A stretch of DNA of 64,000 nucleotides from Nectonema munidae (GCA_030549495.1 JAUIRK010000889.1:622501-686500); one strand, 5' to 3'; counted from the stretch's first letter, positions 10,997-24,241 are shown. Notes: generated from the sequence alone by a model not told the origin. Made by a program: numbers and translations.

Positions 10997-13740
10997 ATTA
11001 ATATTATACTATTATGTGTTTGTGTATGTATACGTGGTTCATACAATATTAATAAGTTTTAATTTTATTATTATATATTATATATATATATATATAAGCA
11101 TTACCAAATTTGAAGGCAGGATAGAAATCTGAAAATGCGAAGAGATGATAAAATTTTGCTAGGCGCTTTGAGAATATTATAAATTTTAAAATAGCGTTTG
11201 TGTGTATGGTAGATTTTAGAGATTTTTTAAATATCGATTATTCGTAAATAGTTTAAAGTCAAAGTTGTGTCTAAAATCCATACACAAACACATTCATTAT
11301 TTAAGAGTATGCTCTTAATTATGTAAAATGTTTCTTTGATGCCACTTCTACACTTCATTACTTATCCATATAAATTGTATACATGGTTTGTTTCGATTGA
11401 TTCATTTGAAACAACAGAAAAGGTTTGAGTAAGTTTCATTATTGTTATGCATCTTATTTGTACAAGAGATATTTCTTAACGCATATAACACTTTTTCTAT
11501 TATAGAGTTCTAAATTCTATAAAATACTTCTAACCATTTGTCTGAACTAACTTTTAATATAGTTACTTTATTATACAAAGCTTTAAGGATCAATCTTAAT
11601 TTCCAGAAAATGTTAATTTTACGCCAAATATTTACTATTGTAAATTTTTTAGTTTAAGTTAATAACTGATAAATGAACTATTTTTACCTTTTTATTCCAT
11701 AAACTCACATTTTTGAGGCAACATTAATTGGCTAAACTAGTGAAACTCTCGCATTAAAATTTAACTATTTCTAAAACCATTAAAAAAATTTTTTTTTATT
11801 ATGACATTATCGCAATTCAACTTCTTTTCAAGTATCCCAATCATCTCCGGAAAACCGCAAACGAATATTTTTTTCCGTAAATTTCAGGGAAAATAAAAAG
11901 ATTAAAATTGAGGAATATTATGCTAGAGGCAACTAATTGTTTCATAGGTTTAAGGAACAAACGATCGAAATTCGATGAGACTAGGTGTTGAATTTCTGTA
12001 AATAGAGGACGAGGGAAGGTGTAATTAGTTAAAATTATATTTTTAATCAAGAAAATTGAGTCTGTTTTCACCATTCGTTTTCTCACATGTGAACTTTAAT
12101 GAAGTATGTGGCCTGTTCGCTTCTTTAAACGTGATTTGTTATAGATCAAAATTGTTGAAAATAACCAAAATATCGTCCATCCGTTTTTTTCTAGCTTCGA
12201 GTAGAGTGTATGTTCAATGTTCATGAATACATGAATCATTTGTTTTATACACCGTAAATCTAAATTTTAATTTCTTTGGTAAAAACGTTATGCACTTATA
12301 AAATTGTAAAACAATTGCTAGCTATCATACAACTTCCACTATATTCTCTCTCTTTCTCTCTCTCTAAAGTTTTGGATAAAATTTTACAGAAACAAATTAA
12401 TATTTTTTGTAGATTCAAAGAAGAAGAAGAAATTTTATTTTGCAATTATAAAAAAATAACATAAGTTGTAAATAAAATGAGTATTTTTTTCTTTTTAAAT
12501 GTTTCAAATTTTAGTGTATCATTCATTTAATTGAGGGTAAAATCAAAAAGTCAAAACTCAAGGATTCAAAACATTTAATCAATGATCTACAATTTGGTGG
12601 TAGAAAGCATTATTTTGCTGAACTATTTTATTGTATTTTCATTGCAAAATTGTGAAATTTCTGGAAGAAATTGAAGAATGAATGTATAGCATAGTTTTAT
12701 GATTGGAGTACCTTTAGTAGGATTTTTCATGAGAAGAAAATAAACAATTGAATCAAATTTTTATTATCATTTAAAAAGTATAAAATAGTCATAGATTCTT
12801 TAAAGATAAATCAAAAATATTCAAATTACACCCTTGATCTTGACAGAATTTGATAATTTTTCTATACATGGAGAAAACAACTCAAGAAATAATTTTTAAT
12901 ATCTTCTTCTGAATTTAGTATATTCCTATTTTGTGATAACAAATTATCTTTACTTTTTATCTTAAGTCAAAAAACTATGCTAAAAAAATGCGGAATAAAA
13001 GAACAAAATAAAATGTCAAAGAAATTTTCATTTTAACCTCTAGAAATTGTAATTTTACCCCTTTTGGGGGTAATTACTTCCCTCGTATGGAAAAACTGCA
13101 CTACCCAAACCAGAAGCTGATCTAGAACATAATTTACCAGGCGGCGATTTTATAACATTTTTTTTCTAAAATATTTTTTGTGATTTTTTTGCATACAAGA
13201 TTATTGTGAATGAATGCATATGATAGAAAATTTACAATGCTTACAAGAAAGGAAAAAAATGTTTGCCAGTGGAATCTTTTTATATCACAAACATAAAAAA
13301 ATCTTTCAGGGCGCGGATTCATTCAGATTATATAGTTATTATGTAATCAGGTGTTGGAAGTCATAATCACAGCATATCTGCAGCTAAAATAAAAAAAATA
13401 AAGTTCCAAATTTGATATCTAAAATATCAAAGAAAATACTTTTTCAAGTCAAACGTCTTCTCGCTCAATCATAACTGAAGAAATAATAAGTCCACATTTG
13501 CTTAATTTCTCAAAATTCAATTTAATTCCATATAAGTCGAAATGTTAGATGATTGATAGGTTTTCAGGATAATCATATGCCAATATCTCAAACAAACATT
13601 CATTTCTTCTTACCACAGAAATATTCTAGATTTGAGAACAAATAATTTTTTTTACAATATCACAGTGGCAAGTAATTCACAACATTGATTAGAAGAATCT
13701 TCAATGTTCAACTAAACATTTGGACTGTTCCTAGTTTGAA
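10997..13740. other. AT-rich stretch, no gene recognised
   Basis: Simple repeats include (TA)n near 11078-11096 and a CT-rich tract near 12345-12365. I saw no coding similarity, splice-site-bounded exon or RNA gene. Confidence 0.5.
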
Positions 13741-14405
13741 ACTCCGAAAACCGTAACCTCCAGAACCGAAATCTCCAAAACCAAAATCCCCGAAGCCAAA
13801 ATCCGCGGGAATGAATATCTCGGAAACAAAAATCTCGGATAACAAAAATCTAGAGGAAATTTTGAAATTACACTCTCAAAATTAAACTTCCAGAAATGTA
13901 TACTTTACAAGTTTGATTTTAAATTTTCAGCATAAGTAAACTGAACTGTCAAATGCAAATTTCTTACGTTTTACATGTCTCTGAATAGAATAATTACAAA
14001 AAAGGAGAATAATATTTCGAATATTTTAAAAAAGTATTTCGAATATTTTAAAAAATTATTTCAAAATTTTAAAGATTGTAGGTATACATACTTTTTAATT
14101 TTTTATCAAAAAAATGTAAAAAGTTAAAATCTTTGCAAAAATTTTCGAAAAAATATTGCTGCTACAAACAGATTTATTGAAATATCCCATTTTTTTAAAC
14201 AAAACTTTTCAAATTCAAAATAAATGAATATTATTTACTAAAACAATATAAAAAGTTTATATTCGTATCAAAGTAATGAAACGCCTTAAATATTTAAATC
14301 AGAAAAAAGTCAAGAACTAATAAAAAATTTGAAAATCTATTTTAAAAATTAGTTATCGGAAATTTTGGTTTAAGAGATTTTGTTTTTTCGAGAATTTGGA
14401 CACTC
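13741..14405. mobile_element. unclassified element with tandem-unit inverted ends, degenerate copy
   Basis: The left end repeats units such as ATCTCCAAAACCAAA, and the right end (14350-14398) carries complementary TTTTGGTTTAAGAGATTTTG. The arrangement matches the better preserved element at 43012-43558. TTTGAA occurs just outside both ends (13735-13740 and 14406-14411) and may be the target duplication. No transposase is encoded. Confidence 0.5.
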
Positions 14406-15032
14406 TTTGAAGCCCTAAAAATGAAGATGGATTAGCAAAAATAAAACTGTTGAAACAAACATAATTATAACCACTTTTAAACTGCAATAAATAAATTTAT
14501 CATTTCATTATGAAAAATAAAATAAAATTGTTTTTGTCTTATTATTATAACTTCCTAAAAAATAAATAGCACCAAACTTTTTTATTGCCGTATTGTCCTT
14601 GTATCAAATTATCTGTGAGCAAATCAACTAGAATGGAATAGTCCGGGAGTAAATTCCCTATTGTACCGAATTTTCCTATTGGCGAAAGTTTATACCTGTC
14701 GAAATTATTCAAAAGTAAACACAAATTTTCTCTTTTTATTTCAAGCTCTTTGATGAGAGCATCAAGTTAATAAATTAATTTTTATTCCACAAAAGAGGAT
14801 TAAAAATATTTTTATCTATATTAAAAATGCTCTATTCAAATAATATTATTAAAATGAAATAATCTATTTTTCGGTTCGTTTGTAAACTCTTCAATATAGT
14901 AAAGCCATTTCAATTTGTTAAAAATTTGTTTTACGTTTTTAACTTCTAAAAATTTTATAAAATCTAGAATACCTAAAATTTTAACAGCTGTGCTTTACTA
15001 TCATCTATTCTTTTAAAGCGCTAAAACTTTAT
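14406..15032. other. AT-rich stretch, no gene recognised
   Basis: Only A/T-rich sequence. The 16-mer TTTTAACAGCTGTGCT near 14978 has an exact reverse complement near 15689-15704. Confidence 0.4.
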
Positions 15033-15245
15033 CTGCAATCCTTTTTAGCGAAAGCGGATATCATTATTGCTATTCTAAGCAAACGGAAGTTTTATACTTC
15101 TAAAAAATTTTGAGAGATATATTTAGATACATTTGCTTATGCATAATGTTAGTCATAAAAATTTTGAATAAAGTAATAATTGAAAAATTCCGAAAAAAAC
15201 TTTGCGGTACTATATAGAAAAAAGAAAAATGTTTCAAAATTTTGC
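15033..15245 (+). repeat. about 210-bp inverted repeat, left arm
   Basis: Matches the reverse complement of 16200-16412, including ATTGCTATTCTAAGCA, AAATTTTGAGAGATAT, TTTGCTTATGCATAATGTTA and ACTATATAGAAAAAA, with scattered differences. With its partner it bounds about 950 bp of A/T-rich sequence without coding similarity, the layout of a foldback or long-TIR DNA element. Confidence 0.75.
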
Positions 15246-16199
15246 ATCACTTATATGAAAATACTTTAAAAATTTTAAAACCTATTAATAAAAGAGTGAC
15301 TTTTTTTGACCTAATAACTTGAACATCTTTTATGAAACTCTAAATTTAAAATTATAAATCTCGACACAGCAATGACGACACCATACAAATTTTTATGTCA
15401 ATAATGTTAAATTGATTCATTTGCCAATATTATTTTATGACAGAGTGAGTTGTAAAGCTTAACTATTTTAAAACAGATGTATATGAAGGTTTTTCGGACT
15501 TTCATAAAATAACAAGATGCAGTTTCTTATAAATATGTTTTCATTCAATCAAATACATCACCATATAAAATGTTTTAATTATCGTTAGCAATGAAAAAAT
15601 AGTCTGAAGAGAAACAGATTTTATTGCTATACTTTTTGAAATCCAGACGTTTTCAATTCTATTGTATTGTATTGTGTTTTTATCAGCACAGCTGTTAAAA
15701 TTTTACTTCTTTTTTACGCACAAGTATTTTCCTGGATGATGATGAGCAGAGAAAATGATTTTATTCGTAAAGCTTTTTACTTTACATAGGATAATAATCA
15801 TTTTGGCATGAAAAACACTTTCTTGTAATATCTTGAGCTTTTGCGTTGAATAAAGAGATCTATCTAACAAGTAAAAATTTTTATTTGCTTTTATACATGA
15901 GTAATCTAGGGATTTTGTACATTGTACAGATTAGAAAATTTTTCTTTTATTTACTGAATCTAATACTAAGCGTTAAATCTTGTGAAAATAATTTAAAATA
16001 ACACTACAACGTTGATTAAGAAACTGATTATGCTTTTAGAAATAAACTATTTGTTTATTTTGGCTTTTAAACTCAAAATAAAAAACTAACAATGTGTTAG
16101 AGATGTGTCGGATATTCGCAGATGCGGATTATTATCGCTAAAAAATTTTAAATCCTTTTAACATACTTATCCGCGGTTCTTTTAAGTTTCAACATCCGC
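15246..16199. other. interior of the inverted-repeat pair
   Basis: A/T-rich with no recognised frame. Near 16110-16190 GATGCGGATTATTATCGC and ATCCGCGG/ATCCGCAA motifs form weak local inverted repeats. Confidence 0.4.
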
Positions 16200-16412
16200 A
16201 ATTTTCAAACATTTTTTTTCTATATAGTGCAATGTTTTTTTCCGAATTTTTCAATTTTTACTTTATCCAAAACTTTTACGATAAGTGCGTCTTTATTATA
16301 ACATTATGCATAAGCAAATGTATCTAAATATCTCTCAAAATTTTTAAGAAGTATAACACTTGTGTATGCTTAGAATAGCAATTATGATATCTTCATCCGC
16401 TAAAAAAATGAT
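16200..16412 (-). repeat. about 210-bp inverted repeat, right arm
   Basis: Partner of 15033-15245 (see that entry). Similarity stops at both edges, so the arms are bounded. Confidence 0.75.
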
Positions 16413-17137
16413 TTATGACTTCCGGTCCACTTTTGAGGAAATAAATAATTCCAACGTCGATATATCCCTATAATATGATTAATTTTCAATAGTTAAAAGT
16501 AGTGATGCAATGATTAATTGCAAAAGTAAATCTTAAGAATCCATTCTTTTTCAATTATCGGCATGGAAATCGCATTGGAAAAATTTTCTAAGCTTTCCGA
16601 TTATTTTATTCCTATTCCTCGAAATTGATAAATCTCTGAAAGGTACAATAGCCTGGCTGATAAATATGAAAAATGTTTCAAACTTAACCTTCAATTTTCC
16701 GTAACATTACAAGATTAAGAATCTTGACCCAGGTTAAGAATAAAATATTTGTATACTTTACAGTTTATACATTAATTTAAAATATTTGATACTATCTATG
16801 CATCCATAAAAAATAATTCATGCGTTATAAGAACATTTTATTATTAATAAGACTCGTTTGGCTTGTGACTTTCAATATTACTTTTCTTGTTGTATGGCTA
16901 AGTCCTTCAATGAATATTTAAAATATAATTTTTTTATTATTAATATCTGAATTATTTGGCATAATAATTCGAATTTGAGCTATTTAGCAGAATCAGTAAT
17001 GTAGCAATGAATTGTAACAAGAACATACTAATTTCTGAGCGGGACAAATATTTTTTATACCACATAACTATATAAGAAGGTATTTTCTATAATTTATAGC
17101 TTGAGTTTATCCTTACCTTGTTAATAATTTGTGGAAA
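16413..17137. other. AT-rich stretch, no gene recognised
   Basis: Nothing identifiable before the RTE-like LINE begins. Confidence 0.4.
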
Positions 17138-18925
17138 AGAAAAAATAAAGAGTAAAAAGTGAAGAAAATCGACAAAATAAAAATATGGAAACTACAAGAG
17201 CCTAAAGTGATGAAAGAATTTAAAGACATGATATCAAAGTGCCAATTAAGTCTTGGTAAAAAAGATACTGTGAATGAAATGTGGGGGAAAGTTAAGAAAA
17301 CATTAATTGAGGTGAGCGAAAAGGTTCTAGGACAGTCAAAAACTCGTAAAGTTGAAGAAAGATAAACCTGGTGGTGGAATGAGGATGAGAAGCAAGCCCT
17401 AAGTGAAAAGAAGTCTGCATATAAGCGTTATTTAAAAACAAAGTTAGATGAAGACAAAGTGAAGTATACGGATAAAAAGAATGAAGCCAACATGATTATA
17501 TCTGTAGCTAGGAAGAAAGGAACACAAACCATATAGTAAAAAATTTCTTTTCTATTCCGTAATGAACTTAGCAGCAATGAAGGGCAAAACAAAATTTATA
17601 AAATTGAAAGGGAAAAAGAAGAAACAGGAAATAATGATTTGATAAAGGACGCTAATGGAAAGACACTTTTTGATAACAAAGAGATTGGTGAAAAGTGAGG
17701 GAACTATTTTGAGGATTTGTTAAATGTGGAGAATGAAAGAGACGCTCTTCCAGAAGTAGTGAAAGTGGAAGAAGTTGAAAAAGAAATTGATCCAAAGGAA
17801 ATCGAGAATACTTTGAATGTGATGAAACCGAATAAAGCCACAGGTTTAAGTGAATTCAGTATAAATATGTTTAAGGCTGATGGTGAATTGTGCATTAAAT
17901 GATTGACGCATATGTTCAACATATTCTGGACTGAGGAAAAATTACTTTGTGAATGGAAGAAGAGTATGATCGTGCCGATATAGAAAAAGAAAGGAGATGT
18001 TTTAGACTGCGGCATTTATCGTGAAATTAAGTTATTGGAACACCCTTTCAAACTTTTTGAAAGGAAAGAAAGAAGTACCAGAAAAATTAGTAAGGTTAGT
18101 AATGGAATTGTACAAAAACAGTAAAACTGTAGTTAGAACACTAAATGGAATATCCAAAGAATTTGGAACAAAAGTTGGTCTACAGGATCAGCTCTGAGCC
18201 CATCTTTGTTTACTATCATTTTAGATATAGTTTCTGAAGAGCTCAGAGCAGAAGAACTTTGAGAGTTGGTATTTGTTGATGATTTGGTGATTCTGGCCGA
18301 CAGTAAAGAAAAGCTATTAAATAGAATTGTCCTGTGTCAAACGTGTCTAGAAAAAGTACGCTTAAAGGTAAATGTTAACAAAACTGAAATCATGGTATGT
18401 AGTAAAAGTGGAAATGTATCAGTTAAAGTTGTAGACCGTAATGGAAAAAGATTGAACCAAGAGAGTAGTTTCAAGTATTTGGGTTCTCAAATTGCAAAGA
18501 ATGGGACTTAGAAAGAAGTGCAAGCAAGAATAAATGCGAGCCGGATGAAGTGGAAATAAATGAAACCTGTGCTGTGCGATAAAAGAATCCCACTGAAATT
18601 AAAGGCAAAAATATATACAACAATCATCAGACCGGTTATGACTTATGGAATAGAATGTCTAACTTTAAAAAAGAAAGTTTGCCACAACAGAATTGAATAT
18701 GTTGAGGAAAATACTAGGAATATCGTTGAAAGATCACATAAGCAATGAAAAAATCAGGAGACGTAGCCTAGTAAACTTTAGTGTTTTAAGTGTCATAGAA
18801 AGAAGCAAACTAAGGTGGTATGGCCATATACTAAGAATGAAAGAAGAGAACATCGTTCGAAAAGCTTTTGATGGAACTGTAGTCGGCAAAAGAAAAAGTT
18901 AAATTAACTTAAAAGAATACACAAG
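17138..18925 (+). mobile_element. RTE-like LINE, 5'-truncated, reverse transcriptase to C terminus
   Basis: Pieces follow the order of RTE-type endonuclease/reverse transcriptases. KIDKIKIWKLQEPKVMKEF with KVLGQSKTRK is the endonuclease-RT linker (17159-17350). Then come WWNEDEKQAL (17372), NKATGLSEFSINMFKA (17833-17880), the catalytic VFVDDLVILADS (18268-18303), MVCSKSGNV, and SSFKYLGSQIAKNGT (18466-18510). The C-terminal block is ILGISLKDHI with SKLRWYGHILRMKEENIVRK (18705-18865). The endonuclease is absent and several stops and frameshifts break the frame, so this is a dead 5'-truncated copy. A tail around 18955-18975 is A-rich. It is a different clade from the LINE at 7.7-9.5 kb. Confidence 0.9.
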
Positions 18926-19305
18926 TTAGGATAAATGTCTTGGTTATATTTGGTAAATATAATTAAAAAAAACAAGTCTTTTATTCTCGAATTCAAATTT
19001 ATAATATCCTTATTTAATGTTTTAGTTTTTTTTTTTATCAAAATGGTCTTGAATAGTTGCAATGTTTTTACATTGCTTTAAATTTTTTGTTAATAAAACA
19101 TATAAAGAACTAAGAGTAAATCATATATAGTAATAGTTAAACCCTGTTAGGGTGAGATAGGGAGCTGACAGCCTTAGCCCTTCTCCATAATTTTTAAGGA
19201 TGTGTGACCCTCTTTAAAATATATTATGTATGATTATAAAGATGGTAAGATCTAGATAAGAAAAGATATTGTTAAGAAGTTTAGCTTTTGTTGGCTGCAT
19301 GAGGC
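18926..19305. other. AT-rich spacer with a weak dispersed repeat
   Basis: The stretch around 19150-19200 (CTGACAGCCTTAGCCC, then TTTTTAAGGATGTG) resembles the segment beside the small palindromic element at 10.8 kb. No gene. Confidence 0.35.
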
Positions 19306-19412
19306 TGAACGGTGCCTGGTCAAAACGTCCGAAATCCAAACATCCAAAATCCAAAACGTCCGAAACCGAAACGTCAGAAAATCAAAACTTCCGAAACCCA
19401 AAGGTCCAAAAA
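19306..19412 (+). repeat. solitary end of the tandem-unit inverted-end family
   Basis: Begins GGTGCCTGGTCAAAACGTCC, close to the left end of the element at 43012 (GGGTGCCGGGTCAAAACGCC). About six units of ACGTCCGAAACCCAAA type follow. No matching inverted end was found downstream. Confidence 0.65.
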
Positions 19413-19689
19413 TTAGATCAGTATCTGAACCCTAAAAAAACATTTTTTTTCGAGAGTCAAAATTGTTGAGGAAAAAAACTGAAAAATTGAGCACAAAACT
19501 TTTTTTATTTAAAAAAATTCTATTTCTAGTTTTTTAGTTTAAAACTTTACACATTTTAGATTTAAATGAAAAATACACTATGATTAAGCTGTGCCCTCTT
19601 GGTATTTATTTTGTCCCCTGGAACTCACATGAAATATATATACTTATTAGTTATTCCTCCACAAAATAAATGCTAATGAAACTGACAAA

Positions 19690-20486
19690 GTAAATATAAA
19701 TTATTATTTGGATGATATTAATGACAATTTGGAAAAGCCATATGGAATGTCTTCCAATGTTGTTCTACAACCCAATACGTTCAATAATCAGATGTTATAG
19801 AAGTGATAAATTGTGATCTAACCAAAATTCAAGTTATTTTTCTGTCACAGATATTGTGAAAATATCTTTAAAAGAATTGGAAGGAGAACGAACATTTTGC
19901 ACGATCAGCCACCTTCATCACAATTTTTGAGCTAAGGTATAAAAAAGCTAAGCAAGTGATAGTTGACACAATTTCCCCTGTTCACGCATTTGAAAAAATT
20001 TCCAATTACAATATGAGGTCTTATATTATCCATGAAACGGTAAGATATGTCAAAGAAGTTAAAAACAACAGTAGGTTCAGTTTTACTGATGAGCTTCTGG
20101 AAAATTGTGTTCTATTTTTTACCGGATTTCATAAATTACCTAGATTGCATATGTATTGGGAAAGTTCAAAAGATGCAAACTCATCCTCACTCTCAAGCGT
20201 AATTTCTAGAAACGATTTTGAAAATAATAAATGCTATACCCACCTTCGCAGATAACAATAAAATGAATAAAGAAGATCGCTTCTCGAAAGTGAGGCCTTT
20301 TATGCTCTTGTAAATGAAAGTTTGAAACAATTTGGTTTCTTTGACACACATTATTCCATTGGTGAATAAATGATACCTTATACAGGACGTCATTCTCCAA
20401 AACAAATAAACCAATGCAGTACGTTTTGGATGCAAAAATGTTGTGCATTGTGGAAAAACAGGATTTTCATATCATATAATACCATA
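19690..20486 (+). mobile_element. piggyBac transposase, N-terminal half (split by a hAT)
   Basis: In PGBD3/PGBD2-like order this encodes an acidic start (LDDINDNLEKPYGMSS), FEKISNYNMRSYIIHETVRY (19989-20050), a FHKLPRLHMYWESSKD block (20130-20180), SVISRNDFENN, FSKVRPFYALVNESLKQFGF (20282-20340) and MIPYTGRHSPKQINQ (20370-20415). The family has MSRNRFE, KVRPL and SIDESMIPYxGRH in these places. Here the Asp of the DES motif is not readable because a stop lies at that point. The reading continues to HIIPYSK, where the hAT starts. The C-terminal half resumes at 27354. The gene has other stops and is inactive. Confidence 0.9.
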
Positions 20487-20494
20487 CTCTAAAG
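20487..20494. repeat. 8-bp target duplication, left
   Basis: CTCTAAAG here and CTCTAGAG at 27346-27353 flank a hAT flush with its termini. The 8-bp length and central TA fit hAT insertions. Confidence 0.8.
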
Positions 20495-20559
20495 CACTGG
20501 TTCCTAACCTTTTTTGGCGACCCCAATTATATTTCTCAAAATATGACCGCGACGCCACT

Positions 20560-20837
20560 AATTTAGGCAAGTGTTGGTTGTTGAACAGAATGCACTCCCT
20601 TGTGCATAGAGTTGTCTAACTGCTGACGTTTCAGTTCTTCTTCTTTCCTCTTAAAATAAGATGTTTCTCTGTCAAAGTTGGTCGTTTTCCCAGGAGATGG
20701 CGCTTGAGATTATTTTCTTTAAGCAACTTGTGGCTAAGCCCTTCCCCACATTCAATGCATTGTGGTTTTTCGCTTCCATCATCGATGAGACATGTAAATC
20801 CAAAATTATTCTTTGTACACCCGTTTCTGGACATCAC
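20560..20837 (-). pseudogene. BED zinc finger remnant of the outer hAT
   Basis: The minus strand reads FGFTCLIDDGSEKPQCIECG, then EGLSHKLLKENNLKRHLLGK, then KKEELKRQQL. This is the BED finger of ZBED5-like transposases (family pattern GFTxxxxxxxEKPQCxxCxxxLSNxxxKPSxLKRHLxxKHP). Both Cys and one His are present, but the last His is replaced (GKRP instead of TKHP), so zinc binding would be impaired. A BED domain binds the transposon ends. Nothing of the catalytic domain follows before the element's terminus. Confidence 0.8.
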
Positions 20838-21028
20838 TAAAGAATCTGAAATGAAATATAAATTAAATTACTGGCCCACCACGCGAGCCAAACTTTCATC
20901 CATAAGGTTGGGCGTGTTTAACACACAACCCATATCGACAAATCATATAAAAGGTATTAAAAAAACTTACTAAAAATTACAATGAAGAAAAGATAGAATT
21001 CATTTTAAAATGAACATAGTGTATATAC

Positions 21029-23247
21029 CAGGCATGTCCAACCTTTTTTCTGCTTGGTTCGACTTTTTCTCAAAAAAATTTCACCGATCTACTCAAAAAA
21101 TATATAAAGGAGTGGCAATTTTTTTGAATTAAAATACGTAAAAATTTTATTAAAACGATAATGAACATAATATTGCACGAAAAATTAAAACTATGACATA
21201 AAGAAACAAAAAAACGAAAAATCATTATTTTTTTGAAGACACATCAATATGCATTTTTTCAACAAGTTTTTCAATATTTGGATTTTGAGTTGTCATTGCT
21301 ATTTTCAAGCAGGAATTCAAATGATCATTTGTCAGTTTTGATCTGTTTTTAGTTTTAATGATATTCATAATAGAAAAAGTGGATTCACACAAATATGTGG
21401 AACCAAAAAATGCCAAAAAGTAGCGTATATTTTCCAAATACTTGGGTATTTAGTTTTCTGAATGTACTTTTTGAAATCAGATTCCTTCAGCAATGTTTTC
21501 AAAGTTAAGTCGCATTTGAAAGTGATTAGTTTGTCAAGGATTGGATAAAAAAGTTTAAATGATTCGGAGCTCTTCAAAAGAAGCAAATCGTTTGTTAAAC
21601 TCTTTCTGAAGTAAAAAGAAACTTTCGAGATATTTTTCAATAGAAACGTTCTTTTTATTTCTGATTTCATCCTTCAGAATTGAAAAGTGTTTGAAGTCGG
21701 TGCTTTTGAGTTGTTTGATTAACAGATTCAGCTTTTCATTGAAAGAATTTTTCTTTTCCTTGAAGTTGGAGATTCAATTGAGATTTTACGTTACGTCACA
21801 GTAAAAAGCTAGATCATAGTAAAAACAGAGTTCAGGAATTGAAATACTTTTGGTTTCTAAAAATGTACGAACTTGCGGCAGAAGCTCTCTGAAGCGAATC
21901 AAAAATCTAGCACGACTCCACCATCTGACATCAGTATGAAGAAGAAGTTCATTTTTTCTTCGCCACATTCTTCCAATAAAGCCCTAAACTGCCGTGGTGA
22001 TAAACTTTTTGATCTTATGTAATTGACTGTTTTAAAGGCTACGTCCATTACATGATTGAATTTTAAAACTTTTGAGCATAAAACTTGATTGTGAATTATA
22101 CAGTGATAATCAGTAAATTTTGGAAAGCTTTCATCATTTTTACAAAGGGCGATAAAACCACTTTTATTACCCGCCATCGCTAGAGTTCCACCTGTAGTCA
22201 ATGAAACTAACTTATGGAGTGGCAGATTAGTCGATGAAACAAAAAACTTGAATGAATCATTAATATCATGCCCTCTTGTTCTCTCTTTCATTGGAATGAT
22301 AGTCAACAGTTCTTCTTTTGTTGACATATCTTCGAAAACCATCCTGATGAATATGCATAACTGTGCAGTACCAACGAAATCAGTTGACTCATCCAAATGA
22401 AGAGAGAACACTACACACTTTTCAATATATGTTTTAAAATTCGGTCGATATCATCACCAATGTCTTCCGTCCTTCTCATGATTGTGTTTCCTGAGAGTGA
22501 CATATTTTTAATATTTGTCATAATCTCAGACTTGTTTTTCATATTTTGAAAAAGAACTTCACCAGCTTCGATAAAAGCTTCTTTAACTATTTCTCCATCA
22601 TTGAATTTATTATTCTTAATCAGAACTTGAACTACTTTAAGCAAGTAGGGCAGATTTTGAACTATTTTTGTGCCTATTTTTTATGAAATTTTGAAAAATG
22701 TCTTTCCAAATTACCTCTTTTAGGAAAAGCAACTACTGCTTTACAGATCAAACACAAACACTTTTCTTTGAACATAATGAAAAAAAATTCATCTTCCCAT
22801 TCCTTGTGAAAATGATATATTTTCTGTTTTTTGGATTGATTCATTAAAACTTTGTCTACACCAAAACCTTTAAATCTTAAAACAATTTCGTTTAGAACTT
22901 TTTGAAATAATAATACTATTTGTTAAACAATCTGAAAAATAAAAATGTTAATTTTTTTAATTTTTTTTGGAAATGAAAAGGTCATCAAAAAAATAAGGTT
23001 AAAAAACAGCGAAACTTTTCATTTGAAAACCAAAAGAAAACTTAAACTAAAAAAACTTTATTTATATATTTAAATTTATAAACTTCAACTTTTTTTTACT
23101 GATTTTTTCATTAAAAACTTATCTATCACCATATTATTATTTTTACCTTATTAAGGATTTATTTTATAAATCAAAAAATAAGAAATAAATAATTTACCGG
23201 CCTGCAGACATTTTTTTGCGATGTCAAGAAGTGTTGGTTGGAGATAT
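21029..23247 (-). mobile_element. GTF2IRD2-type hAT transposon
   Basis: The left end, CAGGCATGTCCAACCTTTTT, is a typical terminus for this hAT lineage. The right end is less certain; near 23225-23247 the reverse complement gives TCTCCAACCAACAC. The transposase starts near 22848 on the minus strand with KEWEDEFFFIM and a BED finger (CLCLICKAVV, GNLERHFSKFHK), then IMRRTEDIGDDID, HLDESTDFVGTAQLC (catalytic region), LVSLTTGGTLAM, HTDVRWWSRARFL and the C-terminal CESTFSIMNIIKTKNRSKL. In the family LVSLTT is followed by DGAPAM; here the catalytic Asp is Gly. A few stops and frameshifts also occur. It sits inside the outer hAT. Confidence 0.85.
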
Positions 23248-23605
23248 CAAAGCACTTTGAGCCGTAAGGCTATATGCTCGCATTATGCTTAACCGATTTA
23301 CGACCAATGTTCCCAAAGGGAACGCAGACGAACTCGTACTTTTAATGGAATTAAATAGGAATTACTAAAGTCGTCTGCTTTTCTTGGTCTTAAATGTGTT
23401 AAGATGGTTAATCACAATTTTTGTGAATTTTTTTAGAGTTGGGAGTCTTGGGGAGCCTGGGGAGTAGAATTAAAAAAAAATTTTTTATTTAACTAATAAA
23501 AAAATATTGTAATTAAATATCACTACAAATAACTTATTTAAAAACAAATTGAATATTTTTTTAAGAATTTTTTTAAAGTAAATAAAAAGTAAAAAAAACT
23601 TTTTT
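23248..23605. other. remaining outer-hAT interior, no gene
   Basis: Contains GAGCCGTAAGGCTATATGCT near 23260 and a short inverted pair GCAGACGA/TCGTCTGC (23325 and 23373). The rest is A/T-rich. Confidence 0.35.
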
Positions 23606-24241
23606 AAAAACAATTGGTTAAAAACAAATTGGAACCTATAGATTGGATCCACCAGTTGGTGTTATATATTATATCAAAAATATACTTTCCTACACTTGTC
23701 TTTATAAAAAAAGTTTAAATGTATAGATTTATTTTTTTAACAAATTTTAAAATTCATAAAAATATTTTTTTATAAATTAATTTTTATTCAACAAAATATT
23801 TTAAAATTTATTTTTTTTAAATATAAAAGTTATAGTTCTATAAATTTATTTTTATTGAAAAAAATTCAAAACGCAAATTGTGTCTCGAAGACGTTTTTTA
23901 TTAGGCGTTTAATCCAAATATAACTAATTAACTTACACACTAACCTTAGCTCACTAAGTAAATAAGAAAAAAGGCCTAATTTTAGGTAATGTTAACTTGG
24001 CAAATGTGCAGCTCCCGTGAAACAGATACCGATTAACACAAAATATGTACTTAATCATGAGTCTTTATTAGGATTTTAGCCTGGGCGAAAAAATCGATAA
24101 AACCGGCTGTGCTAATATGGAACAGATAAATTTTAATCAGTAATTTATATATTTTATAATTTTGGACATTTTCTCCGTCAAAGAAGCATATGATTCCACC
24201 AAGTCAAAAGAGAGATGCAGATTGCAAAAGAATATTCAAAT
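23606..24241 (+). repeat. segment Y, copy 1
   Basis: About 640 bp that recurs inverted at 59103-59705, always attached to the left end of element X. It begins near ACAATTGGTTAAAAACAAA and includes GTGTCTCGAAGACGTTTTTT. It carries about 50 bp near 23917-23967 that copy 2 lacks. It encodes nothing recognised. The third X copy at 30233 lacks Y. Confidence 0.75.

Noticed and set aside
20704-20973. Plus-strand 89-codon frame
   Set aside because: Antisense to the BED finger remnant on the minus strand.
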